DNA from: Amoebophrya sp. AT5.2
Lineage: Eukaryota > Sar > Dinophyceae > Syndiniales > Amoebophryaceae
Length of the DNA stretch: 35,533 nt
Direction: 5' to 3'
NCBI GenBank assembly: GCA_005223375.1
Contig: RXOD01003940.1
Coordinates: forward strand, 1-35,533
Numbering within the stretch: the first letter of the stretch is position 1; each line of letters opens with the position of its first letter. Positions 1 through 9,000 of this stretch are shown here, in pieces. Both the position numbers and the translations under genes were made by a program. Below the pieces are notes generated by a model. The model had not been told where the DNA came from and searched no databases. It saw nothing but the letters and a program-made list of their open reading frames with translations.

Positions 1-1151
1 GCTTATTTCGGTTTCTGGAGTAATTGGATTGGTCCTCGTCCTCCCGAAGATTTATCTGGAGCAGCTCAGCGTCGCGATCGAAGCAATGTCGAACGGCCAC
101 GACGACTTCGGACACGATCTCCGGTTCCTCGGCAACCGATAACATACGGCAGCACGGCATCTTACCCTCGAAATCGTGGAAACGACTCTCCACGCCGACC
201 ACCTCTCGAAAGGCAGCCACGTCAACGTCTTTGATCTGAAGATTCGCATTCGTTGTGATCTCAAGATTTGTGGAAGCGCTTCAGAAATCATTTTGATCAA
301 TCTTCATCCTTCGTGCTGGTGTTCGTCGTGGTCCTAAGTAAGAAACTGAAGAGTACCTTGAAGAACATGGAGAGTTCGATCCCGAGCGTCATTTCTTCCT
401 GCCGCGTGTCTAGATTCCCCAGACTAGTGATCTGGTAGGCCACGCCGACAAAGGTCGTGTTTTGGTGTGCGGCGGTTTCCTGTGCTGTCATGGGCTGGAA
501 GAACGAAGCCCCTTCATACGGGTTTGCCATATCGATCTGGAAGTGGAGGTCCGACCGGCCGTCAGCGTACTGAACGTATCGATCGAACATGGGCTTCTCC
601 GCGAACGAGACCGCTTCGCTCCGACGCGCCCACGGCAGGTAGCCCAGCCCCGCCGTCGGCTCCGGCATGGCCAGCGAAGGCGTGCGAGTGGGGTACGTGC
701 TGACGCTCTGCGAAGGATCGCCTTCCTCTTCTTGTTCGAGCGCCGTACTGCTGCTACGGGGAGCGCCGGCATGAACGGAGGCGAGGCCGCGTGATATCAC
801 GCTGCCCATCCATCCAAGAACTGCGTTTGGTGCTTGCGATCTTGAGGAAGGGAAGGCGGGTCCTCTGTGAGATCCGGGGGGACCCGGCTGCTGCCCCAGA
901 ATTGAAGGATGCGGCCTTCGTGGGCCACCAACGTCCTCGAGCAAAGGCTGCCCACTCGTGCCTGATACCATATCGGCAGTATCGACCTTCCACGTCAGCT
1001 GCTTTCTCGGTAGTCCCTGCGAGGAAGACGCAGAGGAATCTTGCTGACTCGTGTGCGTGCCAGGAGACGCTGGCGACGGTCTAGCCACGCCGGGGCTTGC
1101 ACCTCGCGGGGCCTTGGCCGCTTTGTTCTTCGGGGAGAAGGAACTCGCCAT
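1..1151 (-). CDS. Protein of unknown function, two exons, truncated by the left edge
   Basis: Exon 1 starts at the ATG at 1151. It has a Ser/Pro/Gly-rich first half of about 130 residues and a better-ordered second half containing FVGVAYQITSLGNLDTRQEE. The exon-1 frame stops at 297, but a different frame from about 259 to 1 reads as ordered protein (for example DVDVAAFREVVGVESRFHDF and EIVSEVVVAVRHCFDRDAEL) and stays open to base 1. A GT..AG intron of 97 bases (356 down to 260, phase 0 on both sides) joins the two. The alternation of short beta-strand-like stretches after 'V.V.I.sLg.lDtrqee' is faintly reminiscent of Cys-loop receptor ligand-binding domains, which occur in dinoflagellates. 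This resemblance is weak and not a call. The 3' end lies outside the window. Confidence 0.6.
260..356 (-). other. Probable 97-nt GT-AG intron
   Basis: On the minus strand the exon ends in TTCAAG and the intron begins GTACTC. It ends CTTGAG, followed by ATCACAACG. Both junctions are phase 0. Removing it joins the frame ending at 297 to the open frame that runs to the window edge. Alternative acceptors a few bases away are possible, so the exact ends are provisional. Confidence 0.45.
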
Positions 1152-2051
1152 CTTTCTTGTGGTAAGAACTTGAAGTTAGTATAGAGTAATCGTGCCTAAT
1201 CTATCACTAGTTTTGCAGGCTGGTGCTAATGCTTTTGCTTTTGCTTTCTACAGGAGCAGGTCAAAACTCGACGCTCAACGCAGACGACTCCATCTAACCG
1301 CATTCAGGCGGCAAGGAAGGGCCCTACAGAAAGACGACGACGAAGAGATAGTGATCGAGAAAGTAACAGCTACCTCTCCCGCTAGCTGCGATCGCTCAAC
1401 TCCGCCTTCTTCTTGTGCGTCTCTTGTCAGGCCCCGGCTTCTATGCCAGCTCCGGCGGGCTTGTTAGGTACCTACCTAGAGATTGAGATGATAGTCATAG
1501 TTATCAAATTAGGAAGGTATAAATTCATCGTATCTACTATCGACCAAAATATATTTCCTCTGCCTCTCTTCGACTTTCGAGTTCGACCGTGATCTTTGTC
1601 GAGCACGGGCTGCTAACGGGCGACGAGAATGAAGATCACTTCCATCGATTGAACACCAGAGCTTTCCGGAGCAGTCAATGCACGACCATGATGCAGTCTG
1701 TGTCTCCCACTCCTGATGTCCATGTATGTTTAAGAAAATCTCCACCGGAAGCGAAACCACCACGAGGAGCCACTGTTTTACTCGCGCCCTACCGAGGTAC
1801 CTTGTCGTGCCTAGCGGTAGCGGCTCGCAATCAATGACCGGCTCCGAAGTAGATTCTTGTTCTACTATGATTTATCAAAAATCATTTAAAATCTATTTTA
1901 TGTTCTTTTTCACCCGCCCCCCATCCTCGTGCGATTACCCAACACGAAAGACAAAGACCACAATAAAGCCAGCCCCATAAAAGGTGGACTGCCTTGTTCG
2001 GATATTTTCTGGTCGCGGCTCCTGTGTTCTGTTCTTTGAACACCTTTAGCT
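1152..2051. other. Spacer, no supported gene
   Basis: This is the 900-base stretch between the 3' end of the GST gene and the 5' end of the leftmost gene. Short open frames exist on both strands (1509-1763 minus, 1589-1837 plus), but none shows ordered protein sequence or a recognisable domain. A T-rich patch lies near 1865-1920. I see no repeat or RNA gene. Confidence 0.5.
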
Positions 2052-2860
2052 TTACGCCGCTTTTTTTCCCTTACTACTGGCACCGGTGTACTTGTCTACC
2101 AGCTCCTGTACGACATCGCGGGCCTCAAAATCGGGATCAGGAAACTTCTCGTGCACGGCAGCAACCAGCCGCGCGACAAGTGGATACTTCTCTTTGTTTT
2201 CTTCGCAGTCCACTTTGAATCCAAGCAGGGAAATGCTCTCGCAGGCCCGTATCGTGTCGTAGAGCGCTACGTCCGCGTAGGTCAGCCGTGTTCCGCAAAC
2301 GAAATACCCGCTCTTCGTAGCAGGCGTTTTGCTTCTCTCGACGCGCAGCAGACGCTCGAAGTGCGCAAGCCAGTTGTGCAGTACCACTTGCGTTTTTGCC
2401 GTCGGCTTCATGCCGAATGCCGAAAAAAACGCGGCTGCCGCCGTGCACCCGCGCACCACGCCTCCGCAGAAGTCTCCAACCGACGTACCGAAAAGCTGAC
2501 CGAATTTCAGGGGCGCAATCCGGTTCGCCGCGTCCCGAAACACCGCTTGTTGGAGTTGTAGTCTGGGGCCATGTCGAACTTTCGTCCTAAATACTGCATT
2601 ATCGCCGCGACCTGGCTCAGGTTGAACGACCCGCTTTCGTCAAACGCAGCGCTGTCGCTTCCATCGTGCATCACCGTCGGGCACTGATCCCACGCAAGCG
2701 GTGAGGCATCGCCCAGAGCCGCGGACTTATACTGCTTGAGCCCCGCCGGGTAAGGAAACCGCACGTCCTCGAAAGGAACGCGAGCGATCCGGAAAAGACG
2801 CCGGACCTGCTCGCCACGCATGGAAGCGTCGAAGTAGAGGAACCGCCACTTTGCCGTCAT
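2052..2860 (-). CDS. Glutathione S-transferase-like protein with a one-base frame break
   Basis: The ATG at 2860 opens a thioredoxin-fold GST N-domain: RFLYFDASMRGEQVRRLF at the start, with the Tyr expected of the sigma/pi/alpha-type catalytic position, and SFNLSQVAAIMQYLGRKFD in the usual Ser/cis-Pro to helix region. After about residue 100 the frame is lost. A second frame overlapping it at about 2507-2545 continues the GST C-domain (VFRDAANRIAP, then SGYFVCGTRLTYADVALYDT, the conserved 'G..ltyaD' helix) to a TAA at 2052. One missing base near 2540 would restore a single protein of about 270 residues, a little longer than the 200-230 typical of the family. The role would be glutathione conjugation or binding in the cytosol. 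The break may be a sequencing or assembly error, a real mutation, or a tiny atypical intron. The family call is secure; intactness is not. Confidence 0.75.
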
Positions 2861-2889
2861 CCTCGTGCGATTCCTCTACTTCGACGCTT
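2824..2889. repeat. 19-bp perfect inverted repeat around the GST start codon
   Basis: The left arm at 2824-2842 is the exact reverse complement of the right arm TTCCTCTACTTCGACGCTT at 2871-2889, with 28 bases between. The GST ATG (2858-2860) sits in the loop, so the transcript could fold a hairpin that encloses its own start codon. The right arm reads RFLYFDA on the plus strand, a copy in inverse orientation of the first GST codons. Confidence 0.85.
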
Positions 2890-3716
2890 TGCAGCTTTCA
2901 CGAGAGGAACTGCAACTTTGCGATCGCTTAGCTGCAGGCACTGCTCCTTCTAGCTGTATTCAACGGAGCGAGAAGTCGTCGTCACGGCCAGCGTGTCTAG
3001 TTCTTGCTCTTGCTCTGAAACCTAAGCAAAAAGCGGGACGAGCATCAGCAAGTATTTTTGAAATCGATCTTGCATTTCTTTGCATTTATTGATCATTTCA
3101 GGGAGCTCAGCACGACCAGCAACACAACGAAGTCGATACGAACAAGATCTGGTTTCACAGGAGATGCTCTACGGACCAATAAGTAGCCTGAGTTTCGTCC
3201 GAACACTTTGTCTTCGAGCTCGAGCATGTAGCTTGGTCACAGTATCTATCATGTCAGCACTGCAGCTTCTTGTTCTTCGACAAAATCGCAGTCAGTCGTG
3301 GCACGATCATGATCACGACGAGAGGCATGATGATTTTTGCGGGAGCGATTGCGAATGCCGACGATCATTACGGAGGCTGGAAAATTCAACCAGGAGCGTC
3401 CTGTCCAAGGACCTCGTGTCGGGGTATCCTTCCACCATCTTCAAGTCAGTACGAGTGCAAACATATCTTTCAGCTATAGATACCTATGTTCATCTTTCTG
3501 TGTTTATTTTTTGTAAATTCTACGTATGTTTGTATGTGAGCAAACGCGTCAGGGTAAGCACTACGCGTTCTTTTGTATCAACATGCGGTGCGGACGCGGA
3601 GCAACCTCTGACTGTGTGTCTGACCGTCAGACGAGCATTAAAGCCAATACACAGCGACGAGTTTTTACGGATTAGAATGCCACTATGCGCAAACATCGGC
3701 ACCTTTTGGAGCGTCC
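2861..3716. other. Spacer, no supported gene
   Basis: This 856-base spacer lies between the macro-domain gene and the GST gene. A plus-strand frame at 3080-3793 and a short one at 3270-3479 are open but mix Arg/Ser/Cys-rich sequence without any recognisable order. Apart from the inverted repeat at the GST start, I see nothing specific. Confidence 0.45.
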
Positions 3717-5525
3717 TCAACATTGGTCAAACACGTCCTGAAAAATTTTCCGCGCAGAATCATATTTGTCTTTGTCATTCGTTACAAATCTGACGGCCTT
3801 TGTGAGTTGGTGCGCCTCCTGCGAACGATCATAAGCCGAAGAGCCCTTCGCGAGGGGAGCACCGACATCAGCCTCTTGAAGGTGCAAAGCAACAACCGCT
3901 TCGGCCGCGACGCGCGCGCCCGTCTCAACTGGAATGGCTCGCACGCCAGTGCCCAACAGCGGCAGTGTTATCGACTCGAAGCCACGGCACATGCGAAGCG
4001 GGCTCGCGTTCCACGTCCAAATTGCTCGACGCAGGAGTCGGCCCTCCCCTACCACTTCTGATGCCTTTCGATTCTCGTCTTGAAACGGTCTGCTCGTCGT
4101 TGTCTTTGCTGCACCTTCACCATCTTCTTGCTGGCCCTCGTGATTCTTTTTCCTATTTTTTCCAGCCTCAGGTAGTGTCTTCTTGTTCCCCACGAGAAGC
4201 AGCTCGAGAAGCCCGTCGTAGCTTTGCCGAAGGCGGTGAAGTTGTTCGACCCGTTTTCTCTCCGCAACGTCGTCATCCGAGTCGACAACAGCGTCGTAGT
4301 AAGGCACCACGCAGTGCACGACGTGCGAGTAGGCCTCCAGGCTCCCCGCAGTTGTGATCACAAAGGCGCCCGGAGGACAACACACCTCGTTCCGCTCGTC
4401 TACGTCTACATGATCAGCATGATTACTCCCGACCGCTTTCTCGGATGATGATGAGTCCCTTCTTGCGCCGAGTGGTGTCGTTGCCTCGGTGCCACCCGTC
4501 GATGCTGCTGTGGAGGTCGCGGCGCTGCGCCCGAGGCCCCCCGATTCGGAGTTAAGCTGCAGCAGCCGCTGCACCCAGACATACGGCGACCCCTCAAGGC
4601 CGCCTCCCGCGTTGCCACCATTTCCAAAATCGAAGTACCGATCAACAAGCGTTTTGATCAGATCCGGCCCAGGAGGGCCTCCTCCTCCACCACCTCCGAT
4701 CCAGAATGGGCTTCCCCCGAGGTTCGTGGACTGCTGCAGCCTCGCTTTTTCGGTTTGAATGAAGTCGCGCGCGCGGCCCAGGTCTTTTTGCAGCGCCGCC
4801 CCCCCCAGAACGTGCACGCGGCCGTCCACACACTGGTGCGGGTACACCATGTAGTTACCGCCCTCCATGCCACACCAGTGCGAACTTCGCTGCCAGTCGC
4901 GCGCCCAGCGGTTCGACCGCGACTCCTGAAACCTCTTCTCGTTCTGCGGAAAGCCACCGCGTGGAAAGTACGGAAACACGCAGCCAACCAGCGCTTCATT
5001 CCCACTAGTCACGAGGGCGCGCTGCGGCCGTGCAGAGGGGGATCGGTCGAAGCCTCGCTCTCGCTGTTCTTGCAGCGTAGATGGTGTAGTGGTAGATGAA
5101 GAAGTAGACGACTGGGGGGGCTGCGGGGTGGACGATGCGGGCGATGTAGTTGATTCCTTGCGTCCTCCGTTTTTAGCGGGCTCCGCGAGAAACGCGGGCG
5201 CATATTCGAGCGAGACCTCGAGACGACAACTTTCCAAAGGAAAATGCCAACTTTTCTTCTGCGTTTTTCGGATGCTGCCGCGGGTAGGCCACGAAGAGGT
5301 CGAAAAGGCGGCTCCAGAAGAAGAACACGGTCCCCGTAATATGTAGTGCGGACAAGAAAACTCGACAAAACCAAAAGCAAGTCGGTGCCGCGGCGCAGCG
5401 GAAGAAGCATAGATTGGAACGACACTGCGACCGCGATGAAGTGTAAAAAGTAGTCTGCGCGAGGCGCTTTCAGCAGTAGACCAGGACCACGTCCAGAAAG
5501 ATAAAGAATTGGAACGGGGTGGCAT
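3717..5525 (-). CDS. Macro-domain protein (ADP-ribose binding)
   Basis: The 602-residue frame carries the ordered signature of a macro domain, interrupted by insertions: ALVTSGNEALVG at about 170-181 (the Asn-bearing first loop), GGNYMVYP, PPGAFVITTAGSL (384-396), HVVHCVVPYYD (401-411), then ITLPLLGTGVRAIPVETGAR (519-538, the phosphate-binding glycine loop and following helix) and AVRFVTNDKDKY (577-588, the last strand). Family knowledge: macro domains bind ADP-ribose or remove it from proteins or from O-acetyl-ADP-ribose. Insertions between core strands (Gly-rich near 277-286, acidic and Ser-rich at 340-380, Lys-rich near 450-490) make this about three times the usual 150-190 residues. The first ~150 residues are doubtful: hydrophobic stretches appear in all three frames between 5525 and 5170, so the real 5' end may be spliced differently and might include a membrane anchor. 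The stop is TGA at 3717-3719. Confidence 0.75.
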   Translation of the reverse strand: MPPRSNSLSFWTWSWSTAESASRRLLFTLHRGRSVVPIYASSAAPRHRLAFGFVEFSCPHYILRGPCSSSGAAFSTSSWPTRGSIRKTQKKSWHFPLESCRLEVSLEYAPAFLAEPAKNGGRKESTTSPASSTPQPPQSSTSSSTTTPSTLQEQRERGFDRSPSARPQRALVTSGNEALVGCVFPYFPRGGFPQNEKRFQESRSNRWARDWQRSSHWCGMEGGNYMVYPHQCVDGRVHVLGGAALQKDLGRARDFIQTEKARLQQSTNLGGSPFWIGGGGGGGPPGPDLIKTLVDRYFDFGNGGNAGGGLEGSPYVWVQRLLQLNSESGGLGRSAATSTAASTGGTEATTPLGARRDSSSSEKAVGSNHADHVDVDERNEVCCPPGAFVITTAGSLEAYSHVVHCVVPYYDAVVDSDDDVAERKRVEQLHRLRQSYDGLLELLLVGNKKTLPEAGKNRKKNHEGQQEDGEGAAKTTTSRPFQDENRKASEVVGEGRLLRRAIWTWNASPLRMCRGFESITLPLLGTGVRAIPVETGARVAAEAVVALHLQEADVGAPLAKGSSAYDRSQEAHQLTKAVRFVTNDKDKYDSARKIFQDVFDQC

Positions 5526-6021
5526 AATGAAGATTCTACACTAAGTTGTTTTCAGTTTGGAATTTTTTCCGGATAAATTTTCTACACAAGTTGTTCTTGT
5601 CTGTGGTCCTCTCCACATCATGTATGGATGTGCGCGATATACATCGACATCTACTTCCGCGCAAAATTACGTAAACCATGTACAGTTACGATTTATCCGA
5701 GCCATGATTGCAGGGGTACCGAATTGAACTGGATTGAGGTGTTCACAGGGCGGTCGTGCGTGAATGCAGAAGATGTGCTGCAACATTCATCTACGTGCTT
5801 TATCTAGGTACTGTGAACTCGTGTGAAGCAAGGGGTCCTTAGGGGGGCCGTCCCTCATCAATCTGCATCGCACATATGAGCAATGACCGACCTCGACCTG
5901 TCTTGAGATCTACAGAAGATGAGGGAAGTACTTCGCGAACACAAAACCCTACGAAAGCTCTCCTCGTCGCTCGCAGCGTTCTTCAATTCGCCACTCGTTG
6001 CTTGTTGTCCCTGCGTGCTTA
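5526..6021. other. Spacer, no supported gene
   Basis: This stretch of about 500 bases lies between the multi-pass membrane protein gene and the macro-domain gene. It holds an imperfect direct repeat, roughly TCTACAC(T)AAGTTGTT, near 5534-5550 and 5581-5596. A 76-codon minus-strand frame at 5858-6088 overlaps the 3' end of the upstream gene and could be a continuation exon, but no junction is convincing. Confidence 0.4.
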
Positions 6022-9000
6022 TCATGAAGTTGCTGAGGCTATTCCAAACGTAAGAAAGAGTACCGATACGATAGTCGCAATCCAACATCGAATCACAAAA
6101 GTCTCCACCTTCTTCAAGTTTCTACTTGATGACGGACGAGGGGTGGCACTGCAGGAGCAGCAGAGGTCGCCGTTATTAACATTTTCTTTGTCAACATGGT
6201 CATGGACCCCGCTAGAAGATTTTCGGATTCCCCCAACGTCAGCCGATCGCGCAACGAGCAAGGGTTCAGTCGATTCAGTTTGAGGGTCAGGCGACAAAGA
6301 CAAGTCGCTGCAATCGATGCGATCATCTTCATCTCCACGAACTCCATCAAGATTATTTTCTAGTGGCTTTATTTGCAGCCGTTTCAAGGGCGGCGTCAAA
6401 ACATCGCCTCTTGTCCTCGTGGTGCTGCGGTTTGGCTTTCGTCGTCCCGCTGGACTGGAGAGGGAGAGGAGCGCCTGTTGCCTCGTCTTCAAATCTTTAT
6501 CTGGAGCGCCGGCGCCACTTCTAAAGCCAGCAGGAGACGAATCTACTCCGATGTGCGCCTGCGGTGAGCCCGACGAGCTTCCGCGGGCGCTCTCCTCCCC
6601 TTCCTCTTCAGGGCGATCGAGGACTGGACAATCGCACGAAAAACGACAATGCACAACAGAATTGGATTCGTCGAGAGATCCCATTGTGCTGCTGAGTTTT
6701 GTTCCAAAGGCTGACGCTGCATCGTCCAGAAAGATCGACGGCAGGATCTGCGTCGATAGCGGGCAGAGCGACTCGTCGTCGTCATCGTGCGAATCCGCCG
6801 GGTCGTCGTGCGATTCCGGTGGCGGGCCGTCGCCCCGAGTAGGGGAGCACAGATGGTCGGCGTCCAGCACCTCTACGTCGACTGAAACAATGGACGCGGA
6901 CGATGCAGCCGAGCCTTCGCCCGAACAAAGGTCCGCGACACCGTTCTGTTGTACCTGCTGGTGCTGACACACGCGCGCTCCTGTGCAGCTAGGGCCGTCT
7001 TCCGCCGCTTTTGACCGGACTGCGTCGCTTGCATTCGTCGTGAGAGACAGTGGCTCGTGGTCTTCGACATCGTCACCAGTCGTTCCTGCTCGTGCTCGCC
7101 CCACGTCGCCATGCTCCCTATTCATTTCCTGCCCCATGCGGACCGGCTGGGCCCCCGCCCCTGTAGTTGTGTCAGAAGGGTCAGAAGCTGCGCCGGACGA
7201 AGAATACTTTTCCGATTCCGCCTCGCCGTCTCCCTCGTCTTCTTCATCTTCGCGATCCTGATCGTCCGTGACGCCGGAAGAAACGCCAGAGAATGAATCT
7301 GCGCTGTCCTCATCCGAAGCTGAGCTATCGTAAAGGCTGTCCTCCTGAGCTTGTTGCAGTAATTGACTCTCCAGCTCCTCGAAAGGAGTACCGTTTTCGC
7401 TCTCGTCGTCATCAAAAAATTCATCACCGTTGAATGTGGAAGTTGGCGCACGTGGCGGGAGCTTCTCCTCTTTTGCAGGACTTTTATGCGAGCCGGTGGT
7501 GGAGGGCGACGACGCTAAAGGCGTCAAGGACGAGGGATACACGAAATCGGCATGATCAACGACATCATCTGCGAGGGATCCTGGAACCATGACACCTGCG
7601 TTGGACGAGCGAAGGCCTTCGTTGGACCATGACACGGCTCGGACGCGCTCGGACCCGCTTGGACCGTGGCGAGAGGTAGTAGTGATTTGACGAGAGAGAG
7701 CTACAACTTCTGCTTGCCCCCCCTCGGCCTCGCCACTGAATTCTATCGAGTTCTCCGAATTTTCCGACTCGGGCTCCGCAGCAGCAGCAGATGCGTTCTC
7801 ACAGCTTCTCCAGGAAGCGATCAGCTCCGGCTCCGGCTCGTCCGGGAGCGGAAAGTCGGACTCAGCCCTCGCGGCCCACGGAGCAAGATAAAAAATGCCC
7901 GCCCGGCGCTCTTCTCCAAATCGCGAGGCACCGTCTGCGGCGACCATGTCGTCGTCATCATCATGCCGGTCAAAATCATGCTCTGGTATGGAGCATAACT
8001 TCCCGCCGTCACGGTGCCGACTTTCCGGCTGGAAGTGGCTCGAGCACGCGCTGCCAGGAACAGGCGCACCGACTGCGGACCGCTCCCCACGCCACGACCA
8101 CGACTTCGTCGGCAATTTACAACTGTCACGACTTCTCCGTCGCGTGGTATGTCGTGGAGAGTGTCGTGTCTCAAATCTCCGGGGCGAGCCTACTGGGGGT
8201 CCACTTGTTCTATGTGATTTGTCTTCTAATGCTGTAGAGCTGGAGGTACCACCAGCTCCAGAGCGTTTTGCGCTTTCGTCCTCCTCCGCGGGAAGAAGCG
8301 CAGTAGACGAGCCTTCTCTCTCCTCCACTGACCTCGGCTCCGCGGGCCGGTCGCGCCACCGGCGCATAGCAAACCACAACCAAATGCCGCGCACGCCCGC
8401 ATGCGAAAGCCCCAATACGAGAATCGCTCTGGCGGCGGACGCCATTGCTGCATCGTCTTGGAGGTCGAGGTCTTGCTGTTTTTTACTAGGGCTGAAGCAA
8501 TGGGCCTCCGGCGGGATCCTCCATGATCCGGCTTGCATTTCTTGTTGCCCTCGTCCGGTGCACGGCCGCCTGTCTGCGTCCTTCCCCTGCTCGCGCACAG
8601 GAACTACAGCAGGGACACTCCCACAACTTCCACAGGAGGAGCCCCAGCACAGAGAAGAAATGAACAAGTACAGTTGCAAGATGGTCAGAAGGCCGACAGT
8701 GGCTTTCAGTGCTATCAGAGTCGTGGAAGAGGCGTCCGACAGCAGCTGCAGCAAACTGATCGAAGTGCTCCAGCATCGTGTGCGAAGGGCGTCCCACAAC
8801 CACGTCCGAAACGCGACTATACGACCCGGATTGTTCTGCTGGCAGGGCTGAGACGAACCGTAACCGCCGTAGCTGCGCGTCCGGCTCCGGAGCTTGTTCT
8901 GCCTGTTCTTAAACCCGTTCGGACGGCCGAAATCGTTTTCTTCCGACTCTGAGGACGAGATGAGAGACTCAATCAACAGCTGGCGCGCCGCTCCTCTGCT

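Noticed and set aside
3080..3793. 237-codon plus-strand frame
   Set aside because: The sequence is disordered, with Arg/Ser/Cys runs and no domain. It overlaps the end of the macro-domain gene on the other strand.
5534..5596. Imperfect 16-base direct repeat
   Set aside because: It contains a one-base indel and A/T-rich sequence, so chance is a sufficient explanation.
7895..8851. 318-codon plus-strand frame (and others at 15475-16362, 17392-18123)
   Set aside because: They lie opposite long minus-strand frames and consist of Ser/Arg/Cys-rich shadow sequence without recognisable order.
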